Of a stretch of 64,000 nt of DNA, positions 24,189-37,059 are shown one piece after another. Origin of the DNA: Sympetrum striolatum (taxonomy: Eukaryota > Arthropoda > Insecta > Odonata > Libellulidae); contig CANPUZ010000050.1 in assembly GCA_947579665.1 (NCBI GenBank), positions 744,001 to 808,000 of the forward strand. Reading direction: 5' to 3'. Below the pieces are notes generated by a model. The model saw only the letters and a list, made by a program, of their open reading frames with translations. It ran no database searches and was not told where the DNA came from. A program made the position numbers and the translations under genes. The stretch's first letter is position 1; every line of letters begins with the position of its first letter.

Positions 24189-25782
24189 CATGTTTTTATA
24201 AAGGTATGCTATTCTCCCAAATATATACACATGTCATTCCTTAAATAAATCGTTAAAATCTGAATTTAAAAAGCAAAATAACCTGGTTTCAATGTATCAA
24301 ATATTTACAATACATTGTGGATTAAGTACATACAGATCTTACGCCAGAGTGTAAGCTTACATAGGATGCCAAACTATTTAATGTTCCCTTTTAAATGTTA
24401 AATATAAGGCGCAATGGGATGTTAGATCAAAGTGGGCCACGTATGATATTTCTGTTTGGGAAAGAGTTGTTATACCAATAACCTATCAAGTGTTTTAGAT
24501 TACTGTATTTGAGCTGTTCCAAAGAAAAGTATGAGTTCTACTAGAAAAAGTTGTTTAAATCATCCTGAGGTGTTTTAATCAATGAAATTCTGAGAAGGAT
24601 TTGTAATTTTTATATTGTAAAAAATGATTAAAACACTTTAAATCTAAATTTCAATTAAGGCTTTAAAAGCAAGTATTCCCCCTGAAATGATTGCATTTAT
24701 GTTGATCCTTAGCTTCCTAACTAGCAGTTAACTCAAAAAATGTCAAAAAAAGGTGAAATTTCAGGTTTTTGGCCAATATAGGATAAATATTGAGCAAAAC
24801 TTCTCAAACTATTAGGTGTTAGAAGAACAACTTACATTTCTCTACTGTTGGTAATGTGTAAGTGTAAGCTTATTATGTTGGTGGTATGTGAGTAACCGTT
24901 TCTTTTTTGTCTTACTCTCAACTTCCGGCTGTTGTTGTCACATGTTCGAATGTTTGTATCACAGTATGTAAGTTCTTTATCCAATACAATATTTAATATC
25001 CAAATCGTGCCTTTGGACTTTTATTTAAGAACCAAATAACCTTTCATCATAAAACACATATCTCTTCTTTTATTTCATAATGTAAATCTTTTTATCTTAC
25101 TTTGTATTATTATTTCTTGAATTTTCTTGTTGGTTATGAAACATTTTTGTAGCATCTTACTGGGAAGAAAGGGAAGAGCTTGATTCACCTATCTAGAAAG
25201 TTTGTTATAAAATTAATATAAATATCTAAGGTGCTTTTTTAAGAATCATTGTCTTAAATTCTTCCCTGATGCTGTTATTGAAATTTTCTGGAGAGCACAG
25301 TTTCAAATCTGTTCACCATTCCAATCTTTGCTTTCAATGGAAGAATTCAGATGAACAATTTGAAAGAATTGGGCAAAGAGGTTGATCCAGCACTATGATC
25401 AGATAATACTTAATCCATAATGAAAAGAGTGTTATTTCCGGAGACATAGTAAAATGCACACTGCAAGCAAATGGTTTAATATATAATAATTTTAAACTAA
25501 TAATAATAATGCAATTTTAAATAAATATCTTAAAAAATACCCTTTTCATAGTCTTACTTATAAGACATAAGCCATTATGTAGCCATTAACAAAGCATGTT
25601 TGCTACACGCACTTATTTATTGAAGATAATACTATCCATTTTTTATATGCATTAACATCTATCGAGGAAAATAACTAAATACCAAGGAAAAATAATATAA
25701 GCTAATACAGATATACCTTGGTTAAAGACGGCTTTTGCTAACGACGAACTTGGTTAAAGACGAGTAGCTGTAACCAAAAAAT
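24189..25782. other. Unassigned intergenic DNA
   Basis: No gene or element boundary is supported over about 1.6 kb. Confidence 0.4.
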
Positions 25783-26050
25783 ATCTTGGGTAACAACGTA
25801 GGCTTTGGCTTAGAGGTCCTGAGATATGTAGATGATGATATCCTCCCTAGGAAAAAAGATCCTCTACAGTGGTGGAATGAGCATGAAATTATTTACCCCA
25901 ATTTGGCCAAACTTATACAAGAAAGACATCGGCATCATCTGTTCCTTGTGTTTATTTTCAGAGGTAGGAATAGTAACGACAGAAGAGATTGAATCAAGGA
26001 AAAAAAATCAAATATGATATTATTTCTGAATGCCAATCACACATTTGCTG
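25783..26050 (+). pseudogene. hAT transposase C-terminal dimerisation fragment
   Basis: The frame from 25786 reads VLRYVDDDILPRKKDPLQWW and then NEHEIIYPNLAKL. This is the hAT/ZBED C-terminal dimerisation signature (acidic patch, DPLxWW, YPxLxxL). The following part, normally the SERVFS and LKP motifs, is in shifted frames (SKAGI-like and MILFLNANH-like pieces near 25960-26040). It is an isolated, dead remnant; no TIRs were found. Confidence 0.8.
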
Positions 26051-27910
26051 AATAAGAGAAAATATGATCCCATCATGGTTTTTATTTTAGATAATTTATG
26101 ATTCCCTGTTGACATTTTAACAATATCCACATCCTTAGATCATCTTGCTGACAGTAAATGATATTAAAAAGTCAAATAATTTTTGAGATTCCCATCTCTG
26201 TCATTCACAGTAAGGATTATTTTGGCAGGAAGTGATTCACTCAGTGAAGACTTTGGTTTTCAAATTCATATTTAAGAACCAAAATTTTATCTTTAGTTAA
26301 AAATTGTGATAAAACTGAAATAGATGAAATTTCAAGAAAATATGCACCATGAGAAAGATGAAAAGGAAGAGGATTGAGACAAGTATACAAGCAACATTTC
26401 ACTCATAATTAATACTTTACAATGAGCTATCACAATGATTTTCATTCCATCAACATACTGTGCAGGGCATATGACATCCCATGTTTCCAAGAATAAAAGA
26501 ACATTCTGAAGCACCATAATTTGGAAGTATTCTGGGAAATACATTTCATGATTGCACTTATGCACCCTGATTTTGAAATAAAGTGCCCAGATTTTAGATA
26601 TAATTTGATAATGTAATAATGAAACCAAATTTATTTTACCATTTTAAATGGTTCTTTATCATGCAGGTATATGAGCTCAATGATCCACAAGGTGTTTTCT
26701 AGATAGCTGTCATGCTGAGCAACTGATATATACCACTGTGTTTTCGTTAATTCTTAGTATTTTACAACAGAGAAATATGAGAATTCGCAGATTGAGCCCC
26801 AAAATAGTTCTTGTTAACTTGGCAAATAAAATATTTTTCATTGATCTTATGGTACTGAATAGAGGAAAATGTATGCATTATTTACTTTTGTCTCAGTATT
26901 TCTGCTGGCTGAGATAACATGAAAGAAATAAATAGATAATTGTAATGCTCCATAAAGGTTTCATCCTATGTAATACTAAGAGACTCTCATAGAGTGCTTC
27001 CCTTACTGACACTCATTTGATTGTGGCTCAGTGCAAGAGAAAACTGCCTTCTAGTTGACCCCTCACCTAGCGCTTGGTAGCTAATGTTCGAGGGGATGAT
27101 GATGTTCTTTGCTTACGATCACGCATCTCGCTGTTTCATTGTTATCATGCAATTTTTTTGTTGTCTTTGTGAGGTGTTTTATTCGCTGAAGCTGTCCAAG
27201 GCCAAAGAAATTCCTCTAGAATAACCTATAAGTATTCTCTTTGTTAATTGCTACTGTTGGGCTTGAACGAAATGTTATGATTTAAGAGCATTACCCTCCC
27301 AAAGATAATTACTGCGAATTAATTCCGAGAAAAACTCTTAAATGTGACTTTGCGCAATATTCTCTCATCGTTACGTAATCATAAATAAAAAGTTGGTAAA
27401 ATTATCGTTTAGGACTGTTTGGAAAAAGTTTTCTTTTATTACTAGAAATTGCCCGTTTTCGCTGAAATTTAACTTTCTTATTTAATTCGGTAGCTGTCAG
27501 ATGTTTAATAAAACTGACGGAAAAGTGATTTTTAACATAGATACCAACGTCTATGAATTATTTGAAATACTAGATACCAACCTTACCTGCGAAATTAATA
27601 TAAAAAGATTATAATCAAAGGAAAAGTCACCCACTATTGACTTGCATGTGACCATGATTCATAAACTTTTTGGATAATTTTACCTATACGCTGACAGTGA
27701 ATCTCAATTCGGATAAAGGCGAGGACATAGCGAACACATTCAAAACGAACCTAAGCCAATCAGAAAATCCTAGGGAACAATGGACACTCGTAGGCGCTAT
27801 GCACGCTGAGTGTTCTAACATTTACAAAGAGATGAAGAGAAGAATAATCGTACAGAATGATGGATGAAAACGAGACAATTATTAAGTAGTTCAGTTAAGT
27901 AATTATGGCT
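26051..27910. other. Unassigned intergenic DNA
   Basis: Short frames at 26332-26628 (minus) and 27670-27867 (plus) have no recognised motif or splice support. Nothing else is seen. Confidence 0.4.
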
Positions 27911-28073
27911 TAATGATTATTCAAATCTTCGGTCTGAAATGGAGGACCTCAAATAGTAGTAGTACTTGTATTTATCTTCAGATGGCGCAGCTATCGCAAG
28001 GTGAATCATGATTGGTTGCTCCGGTACGTGAAACTTGTAAACTAAGTAGTCGTCCATTTCCGTAAGTGCCTTA
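27911..28073 (+). promoter_or_regulatory. Duplicated upstream segment of the p62-like gene (left part)
   Basis: This block (ttaatgattattcaaatctt onward) is about 85-90 percent identical to 41936-42086, which directly precedes PB1 copy 2. It is therefore part of the original 5' region of the PB1 gene. It probably carries the promoter or a non-coding first exon, because the ATG-containing exon begins at a splice acceptor. The Harbinger now separates it from 31383-31544, the rest of the 5' region. No core promoter motif is certain. Confidence 0.55.
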
Positions 28074-28364
28074 AGGTGCGTCCACACTATGCCGATCGGC
28101 AATGACGATCGGCAAGGCAGAGCCAATGAAGACGCAACTGTCGGTTTCGACATCATGCCGATCGTCATGCCGATCCTTTCCCGAGCGGTGGCGGTAAAGA
28201 TCAAAGGAAGCCGATCGGCCTGCTCGTAGTGGAGACGCTTTAGTTGGCAAACCCCGTCGGCATTAGTTGTTCCGCTCAAGAATCGAAGCCACCATCTACC
28301 TACCTCTATATATTTTGTTCATATAACTTAGTTCTCTTGTAATTTTTATATTCCGTTGAAATAG

Positions 28365-30430
28365 AATGGACTGATTCGGATACTCTGAAACTTCTGGATA
28401 TGTACCGAGAGCTTCCAGTTCTATGGAAAAGTCGGCTGACAGATTATAAAAATCGGAATAAACGGCACGATGCTTTGCAGGAGATCAGCATTTCATTCTG
28501 TGTTGACAAGGAGGAGATAAACGAAAAAAATCGGTATCTGTTAAGCCATTTTTCGCGGGAGGTGAAGAAAGAAAAGAATTCTCGTAAAAGTGGGGCCTCG
28601 AACGAAGAAATCTACAAAAGTAAATAAGTAAAGTAAGTATGGTCTTTCTCAAGAACAAGAATAAACATACACCGATAGTGGACACTGAGGTTTGATTCTG
28701 CGGAGACCTTATTCTTTCAATTTTGCTGTATGTACAATGAGATGTAACATGATTTACTTGTCAATTCTGAAAATTCAATTGCCCTTGCGATGAACTGAAA
28801 TACTCTACAAATTTGTTCCTCACATTTTGAGCGGCAGTAGACTCTTTCTAGCCGTTCGGTTGAAATTCTTTGCTTGAGTATCTGAAGTATTTGATCTCCA
28901 AAGCCGTGGATTGATTTCTCCTGTGTCTGAACATTCTATATCAACCATTCCGGGAGGATTGTAGATAAATGTTTTTTTCCGCAAGAAATTGTGCAGGTGA
29001 ACTAAAGACAGAACTACTAGCTGTGCAGTTGTTGGTTGCTAAAGCATCGGCTTGCGTAGCATACGAAAAACAGCAGAAAGTATTCTAAAAGCATTTTAAC
29101 TCTACTGCTTCTGCTCAGTCGATAGTTGAAAATTCTACATGCAGAACCTTTTTCTTGGTGTCCTGGGAAGGGTTTCATAATGTTCATTGATAGAGGGAAG
29201 GCATCATCAGCAACAATAACAAATGGTACTGGATCGCTTTGCCCCGGTAGAGGACGAGGTGAAGGAAGATGCTAAGTGTTTTCTTCGAGACATTGCTTGA
29301 AATATGCTTCGTTAAAAACGCCCGCATTAGATATTCTTCCCTGGCATCCAACGTTGGCATATATAAAATTGTAATTTGCGTCCACCACCGCAAAAAGCAG
29401 GGGAGAGCGGGGTAATGACGTACACTTAAGGGAGATTTATTACAGCTCTTATAATATTCAGTATAGAAGCATAGACACATGATCGAATGTTACTTTGTTT
29501 TATTGGCTACCAAATCGTCACCAAACGGCTGGATTATTTATTTTAATTTTTTTGTAAAAAAATTAAAGGAAAAAAGTTACACTGTATGGAATTGCCCCAG
29601 CGGTTGGGGTAATCCCGTACGGGGGGACTTTGACCTCGTGACAAATCATTAGCATAACCTTAAAAACTTGGCATAGACGGATCACCAAGTGTATCCAAAA
29701 TATAGCTCAAGAACCGTAGATGGTTTGATAGTTACCAGCTAATATGTAAAGGCTTCCCACCTACTTCTCTAATTACTTGAAGCTTATAAATAGTAACAAA
29801 TCAAGCGAAAACACTATTTGTTTTACATAAACCACACCGTGGATCATACAGCAACCACATGTTTCCGTAGAGCTTACGGGGTCTTTTGCTAGGGTGCAAA
29901 ACCGATCGGACCCCCACTCTAGAACCGGAAAGCATGGTGTACGGTCATACCCCGCTGTACGGCTTTCCCCCGCTCTCCACTACAATAATGAAAAAGCTCC
30001 TGTAGTTAAAAATATCACTTCCAGAGTGAATTGGTGCTTGCAGTGCAATGTGTTTCCCATCCATAGCCATTTGAAAAAATCCTTTCAGGGAAAACGGAAT
30101 CACGAAGAAGATGGTGAAGTTGACGATGATGGAGAACTTGATGAACCACAGCGAAAAATCATCAAGTCTCCCAAAAAGAATTCATACGTTTCAAAACCTA
30201 GAAGTGCGTATGTTAATGCGCCTGTGGTTAACGAAGCACTTGATCTAATTCGCAGTATCAACGCTAGACGTGTAGAAAAGGATGAGTATTCTATATTCGG
30301 AGAGCAAGTGGTAATAAAACTGCGCAAAATTACTTCTCCTTACGCTAAATTTACGGTTCAAAACATTATAAATAAGGTGCTATTTGAAGCAAAAATAAAG
30401 GCAAATTTGACAATCCATCTGCCATGTATC
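28365..30430 (+). pseudogene. Harbinger accessory MADF/BESS protein, in two pieces
   Basis: The first piece (28365-28627) follows an acceptor (gttgaaatag). It encodes a MADF domain: WTDSDTLKLLDMYRELPVLW, then DYKNRNKRHDALQEI and SGASNEEIYKSK. It stops before the domain's last helix. The second piece begins after acceptor cctttcag at 30089 with an acidic stretch. It then has a BESS-like motif, FGEQVVIKLRKI...NIINKVLFEAKI, near 30297-30400. In Harbingers this partner binds DNA and brings the transposase to the nucleus. The gap between the pieces holds transposase sequence on the other strand, so either the gene is interleaved with it or the element is rearranged. Confidence 0.72.
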
Positions 30431-31265
30431 CCTATTTTCCGGCACCTGTGCCCACTTTTAGTGTCCCCCTCTTTTACTTCAGGTTCTCCTATAACCCCAT
30501 CTGGATTTACCACTTCCCCATCTACTAGTGCTCATTATGAGTCTCCTTGGACTGCAATAATTCCGTCCAATGTGATGAAAATGATGAGTGCATGCACAAC
30601 ATTTTATGTTCATTATAATGTAATTATTAAATTATGTGTTGACTAACACAATAGTAATTATGATTATTGTATTGACGATTATGTAAATGCTATACAACGA
30701 TTATATTAAGGTAGATTTATTTTGGAAATTTTGAACTTTCTTTGTGCTATAAAAATTTACGACAAATTTTAAAGTTAAATAATATTTATTTTATACCTTG
30801 AAATAACCTTGAAGAATTTGCACGAGAGTTTCACAGACTTCTGGCACACAGCTTGAAATTTTTTTTTTATAACTTAAAGGTGTACATAATGAGAGAATGA
30901 TAGGATTCTTCAGTGGTGAGGAAACGCAACGTCACTGCAAGATGTTCACTGGCTGGAATAGCAGGTCTGAATGAGGTATCCCTTCTAGTAATAGCCGGGA
31001 TATTCAAATTCAAAAATGTTTCAAAATCACTGCTCGTCATACGGAAGAAATTTCTGAAACCCTTATCGAATCGGTATTCTAAGCTGAAGTCATCTACATC
31101 GTCCGAAATAAAGTCTTTCATTGAATCACTCTTGCTGTATCTGTTGCGACTCTTGAGACTGGGACGGACCCAAAACCTCTTCTCCTTACGTGCAGGTACA
31201 CAAGAATCAATTATAACAGCAGCTGCAGCCACCAGAATTGCATCGTCTTCGTCACTTTCAATCAT
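29040..31265 (-). pseudogene. Harbinger transposase (HARBI1-like), frameshifted and interrupted
   Basis: The N-terminal frame (31265-30867, about 130 aa) contains FFRMTSSDFETFLN and LAVTLRFLTTEESYHSL, standard for this family. After a frame slip, VPEVCETLVQIL follows at about 30800-30850, then a possible donor (gtataaaa). The first catalytic region, MDGKHIALQAP, is at about 30020-30070. The frame is then cut by a 577-bp insert (29402-29978) and resumes with AVVDANYNFIYANVG, then IVADDAFPL at about 29160-29210 (second Asp). The Glu region (ENAF in the family) near 29080 has lost a base, so the catalytic Glu is no longer in frame. It normally cuts and pastes the element in the nucleus together with the MADF/Myb partner. 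Confidence 0.88.
29402..29978. mobile_element. Small non-autonomous element nested in the Harbinger transposase
   Basis: The ends are exact inverted repeats GGAGAGCGGGG / CCCCGCTCTCC. Just inside them are similar strings (ggtaatgacgtac and gtacggtcatacccc). The phrase ggggtaatcccgtac recurs at 29602-29620. It falls in the codons between the first Asp region and AVVDA of the transposase, so it is a later insertion. A target duplication is not clear. Confidence 0.65.
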
Positions 31266-31546
31266 CTCGCGCGCTTTGTTGCGTCCACACTGAATGTGTA
31301 GTGTGGACGCGTGCCGATTCTATGAGGCCGATCGGCTTTGCCGCGTGGAAATGCCGATCGGCATAGTGTGGACGCACCTTTAAGTACACGTGGATACCAT
31401 TCATTAAGTTCCAGTTGATTTTGTTCCAGCTTTTAGACATTTCCAGACATAACTGTACTTTATTTCTGTGCGTAATAATGCCCTGATAAACGTTATTGCT
31501 GATAACTGACAAACTAAAATTTTACTTTATCTGCTTTATTTTAGCA

Positions 31547-32465
<919 letters not shown>

Positions 32466-32471
32466 TAGCAA

Positions 32472-33272
32472 GTCAAGCATTAATGGTAAATATCTGTTGT
32501 ACCTGGTTTATGTAAAATAGTCGAAATGGCGTATATTTCCCGATTACCAACAATCTTACGGGTCGATGGAGTAAAACATTGGTTCTAGGGTTGGATGTTC
32601 GGAAAGAAATGCCATTTTGATGTAATTTTACTTTAAGAAATTGCCTTTATGTTATTTTACTGTAAGATAAAGGGCAATTTTCTTCAATTGAATGAAGGAA
32701 ACCCTTATCACCCAACTCAACCCATCGGCGCCGCGCATATTTCACGATTAGTAGCGAAGATTGGGTGGACGGGCTGTGTAGTATAGAAACGATATGTAAG
32801 AAGATAAATTCGTTTAGTGTAGCCTTAGCGGCAGTGGTAAATTTCTCGGAAGCTCGTAAATAGCCGTAATATCGGCATCAAAAGTAGTGAAAAAGGTAAC
32901 TTTCGCAGCTTTGTATCTAAAGAATAAACGCAGTGACATATTATTGTTTTATCATTATAAAATGCGAAATCTTTACTCTATCTTTAAAGGCAATAATTAT
33001 AATTCTAGTGTCACACATAAAGGAGATACGAATTTTTTCCGTAAACCAGGTACAACAGATATTTACCAATCTTTTCTCTAACCATATTCAATGGAAGGAA
33101 ATAACTTTTTTTATAGGAATAATTCTTATTGATGAATTAAAAGCTGTCTGCTACATGGGTCTTCAATTATGATCCCATCCGCTGATTTAATCTTTTGATG
33201 AGTGAATATGTTTTGAAAAGAAATATCTTATAAAAACTTCCAGTAACCTCTCCTAAATATTTCAGTAATGTA
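32472..33272. other. Region after PB1-ZZ exon 3; no p62 3' exons seen
   Basis: No UBA-like or LIR-like exon is recognisable. Short frames at 32887-33172 are uninformative. Confidence 0.4.
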
Positions 33273-33544
33273 CAGTGGCGGAAAAAATTATCGCAACACT
33301 TTGCGCGCGCACCAGTGGCTTTCACAGAAACTATTTGGAATTCTGCTTTCTGTGACTGACTGGCAACACCGAGGTAAGCCTCGAAAAGCGGTAATATTTG
33401 AGTCGGAGCCTAGAACTTACACAAATTTCCTCTCTTTCGAACTCTTCTTAGAGCCTTCGCGCGAACTCTCCCCGAGTTCGTCGTGTTTATTTCGGCGTTT
33501 CTCTTTCACAGATAGTTATCGTATTTATAGAACGATAAGTTGAA

Positions 33545-36500
33545 TATATATTTATTCCAATTTAAATCTTAAATGCAATAAAATACATAGACAATAATTG
33601 AAACTTAATTATTAATAATGTGAAGAATGCTATTCAGTTTTAATAATGCGTAGCAATAAGGAATAAGTGGGATTGGAGTAGGAATACGCGATGTGGTGAT
33701 TCTCACCTTTAGAGAACGAGAATCTTGGAGTCTAGAGGAAAATGATGTTCTGCGAGATTATAGCGAGAACAGATGGCCTATAATGGTCTCTTTTCCTGGA
33801 TAATTTGTGCGCTAATAAGGCGTTATTTTGTTAGTTTGGTTTCTCACTCCAACATACGTCTTACGGCTGCCTGCTGGATATTAATGTAAGTGTAATTCTT
33901 CAAACGTCCAGTTCAAACATAGGATATTCATAATTTGTGATAAACATTCCGAGGAGGATTTTTGATTACAAGTCTTATGTTTTCAATTCAGCAATTAGAA
34001 TTCGAGAAGTCGTTAGAGCGATTACTGAGTTGCTAACTATGACACAATGTAAAATTTGTATTTTGTCTACGGAACATAATTTTTCCCCAACTTAATCATG
34101 CAGACGAAGGAAATTCGTAATATAAATTTATATACACCATTTGTCACCTAGAATACATGAAATCATTGTCCGTCCGGAGTTAAAAGGAAAAATACTAATT
34201 CCAAAGTTAAAACAAACATGATTTCATAAAAACCGAGCAATTTCTGCGCATATATCGGACTTGTCTTACATTTTGTAACAGGGAGTTCGGTGACCTTGGT
34301 CATTAGTCAATTGTGTTGCCTTCGCGCGGAGAAATTCACGTAGAAATGCATTAAGGCTTTGATAATTCGCGAGGAGAGTCTTTAACCACAAGTTGATCCC
34401 TTCAAAGTATTGCAGGCTCCAATACAAAACAAACGTTGAAATGCATTACCTCGCGCGGAAAAGCTTTAACCATATGTCGAGCACTTTCAAAGCAAGTATT
34501 GCAGGTGCAAGGTATATTTTTCCTTTTCAAGCCTATATCAGCTAGACTCAGGACCCTCATTTTACAGTCGCCCAGTAGAAACAATCCTCTGGCTAATTCA
34601 AAGCTCCTTCCTCACCTTGGTGCTAAGGAAATTAGATGTTATTGCACTTGTAAAAATATTCCCAAATAATATTATTATATTAGCGTATTTTAGTAAACAA
34701 AGACTTCCTAATAAACAACCCAAGTTTTTAGTACTGATACGTATTTTATGAACGTCTGCCTTTATAAAGTTAATTAACCAGGATTATGCTGCCATAATAA
34801 AATTATTAATAAGCTGCTAAAATGGACTTCTCAGTTTGTTGGGAAGTGTCATAAATATAACTAGTTGCTAATTAAGAGGTGATTTTGCAGCTGTCTGACA
34901 CATGTTATTGGCATAGGAAGGGCACGAGCTCGAATTCCGCTTAAGTTAAATGAGTTTTTTTATATTAAACTTCTCTTGTTCGGGAAATGAACGAATGTAA
35001 GATATGATTTCCACATATATTTATACGCCCCTGTAATGAATATACATATTTGCCAGAGAGATGCAATTCATTATGGAAAAATAACCATTGGACATGAAAG
35101 ATGCGGAACCGATTCATCACCAATTGTCGGTCAAGAAAATGTTTCGTGTGTCAGTGAAAATTCCTCTTCTACCAAGGATTCGAGGTCGTTCGCTGAAAGA
35201 CAATTCTTTTACTCATTTTCCACAATTAGAGGTATTTGACAGGGCCTCCTGATTTCCCGAAGCACGATGAACCTTCGGCTTTCAGTGCAGAGGATTTTCG
35301 AAAGCCTATGCGTCACTCGCAACAACAAACCGGTCGTAAGGCAAGGAGCTAAGGCTTACTTACTCACTCTTATTGGCGACTATTTCTTCATTTAGGTCTT
35401 CACATCGGTAGACGGACAACCAGCGGCGCGCAAGCGAATCTTTTTCATTTTTACGCTTTAAAAAAAGCCTGAGAACTATTGACATTCTTACGCATATTAT
35501 TATTCATTGTTCGTCTACAACCAGGACAATTTGCTGGTTCACAGTTTCCAATTTTCTCGGCGGTAGTTCCAAACCAATTATATAGATTTAGATTGAGATA
35601 TATACCCCGCGAGTTGCCAGATGGGTATGGCAGGGGTTGTAATAACACCATCATCAACTAATCTACTCTATCAGCCTCTCTAATTGTCCGGGGAAAAAAG
35701 CGACCAAAAGTAATGTTTTGTGTTTACTTCCCTGTAACGTTTTGTCGATGCTTCTCGGAGATCGCGATTAGGTCTTTAGTTGCACTAAAATTTCATTTAC
35801 TTCGTCTTTAGGTTCTGAACCGATAAAGCTTTCGATGAGCTTCCGTCGGTCTCACCTGGAGCGAATTCCAATAAAGAAGTGGTTAACTCTGTGTCTCGGA
35901 GGCTGAATCATATGGAGGAGAATGAAGGAGAATGGATATATTATTAATCATCCTACATTTTTATTAATTCCATTATAGTTCTCGATTATTAATCATAGTG
36001 TATAAGTGCACACTGTTACCGAGTCTGAGAGAAATACCAATACATATAAATATTTTCCACTTGCTCTAAATTATGTTAAATAGTTTCCTTCTATTAAAAA
36101 CATGAAAATTGAGTAACATTACGGGGATGGAGGTCTATGGCGGAGCTGACATTTCTTCATAATCATCTATGAGTAAGAATCTACGGATTCTATCGAATGT
36201 GGACATGAATATACAGATGATAATTAATGATTGCTTTGTCGCAGGGGCGCAGCCAGGATTTGTGTATGAGGGAGAGGGTTATAGACAGTAGAAAGAGTGA
36301 AAACATTTCTACATTTCAGGGCCGGTATATTCATGCACGCTACATGATAGAAGATATGTTAAATTCTTAAAAAACCTAAAATGCGTAGAAAACTAGGATA
36401 TATTCACGGTTATGTGGAAAAATTAAAACCTTTTTGAGATTTTAGTTTGTAAAATGAATAATTGAATAATAATGGTGAATAATTATCCTCAATGATATTT

Positions 36501-37059
36501 GGATTTCCAGTTTTGATAGGGCCAATTTCTCTTACATTATCATTATTTCTCAAGGTGTAAGGTTTTTATCATTGTAAATATTAATTTCGGGTGCCTTTGA
36601 GTGTTTTTTTTATAATCAAAGGAAGGTTAATTAAAAATTCCTTTAACAGTTATTGAATGTGAGAAGAAATAAATTAGTAGTAGTGATTTAGGAGATGATA
36701 TTGAAACGTAAGTATTTTGGAGGTAGCACTACAATTTGGACAACCCAGTTACTTTGATGGAAACCGAAGACCAATCGTAGCGGAGACGGATGAATTTTTC
36801 CTCTTAAATTATATGTTGTCTTATAAATACGATATATTCTGATTATTAAGTTAAAATGTCGACAGCACAGAAACACCATAAAAATATGTCTATGTAAGAC
36901 CCCTTCAATCCACCTTTCGGCGTGTGGCAGGGGAAACAGGCATCTTAACTCTATTTTCCTAATCAATTTCTTTTGCGTATCATGCGCGGAAAAAATGAAT
37001 TCTTGATACGATTCCTTCTAGCATTTATTTCTCTAATCTTCCTCGCAGTATCAGAGCGG
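33545..37059. other. Unassigned DNA with a possible hAT-type end
   Basis: No gene is supported. At 36243-36265, caggggcgcagccaggattt looks like the start of a hAT-type MITE, but no matching end was found. Frames at 34402-34669 and 35451-35661 lack motifs. Confidence 0.35.

Larger units (their letters stand above)
28074..31379. mobile_element. PIF/Harbinger DNA transposon (3.3 kb), degenerate
   Basis: The terminal inverted repeats begin AGGTGCGTCCACACTATGCC and run about 28 bases. They are flanked by the 3-bp duplication TTA (28071-28073 and 31380-31382), the TWA target of Harbingers. Both subterminal regions carry repeated GCCGATCGGC palindromes, likely transposase-binding sites. Two characteristic proteins are encoded: a DDE transposase (minus) and a MADF/Myb-like accessory protein (plus). 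Both are broken. A paralogous empty site at 42084-42086 confirms the insertion precisely. Confidence 0.95.

Noticed and set aside
29894..30086. N-terminal 64 residues of the open frame 29894-30646 as protein
   Set aside because: This part is the reverse strand of the nested insert and of the transposase DGKH exon; a splice acceptor at 30088 starts the real BESS piece.
35811..35944. Possible p62 UBA-type terminal exon (acceptor-like cttcgtctttag, open stretch with an ENEGEW motif)
   Set aside because: The frame that gives the attractive peptide has a TGA before it when entered from that acceptor. The phase-1 entry runs into a stop at GGCTGA. Similarity to UBA is too short.
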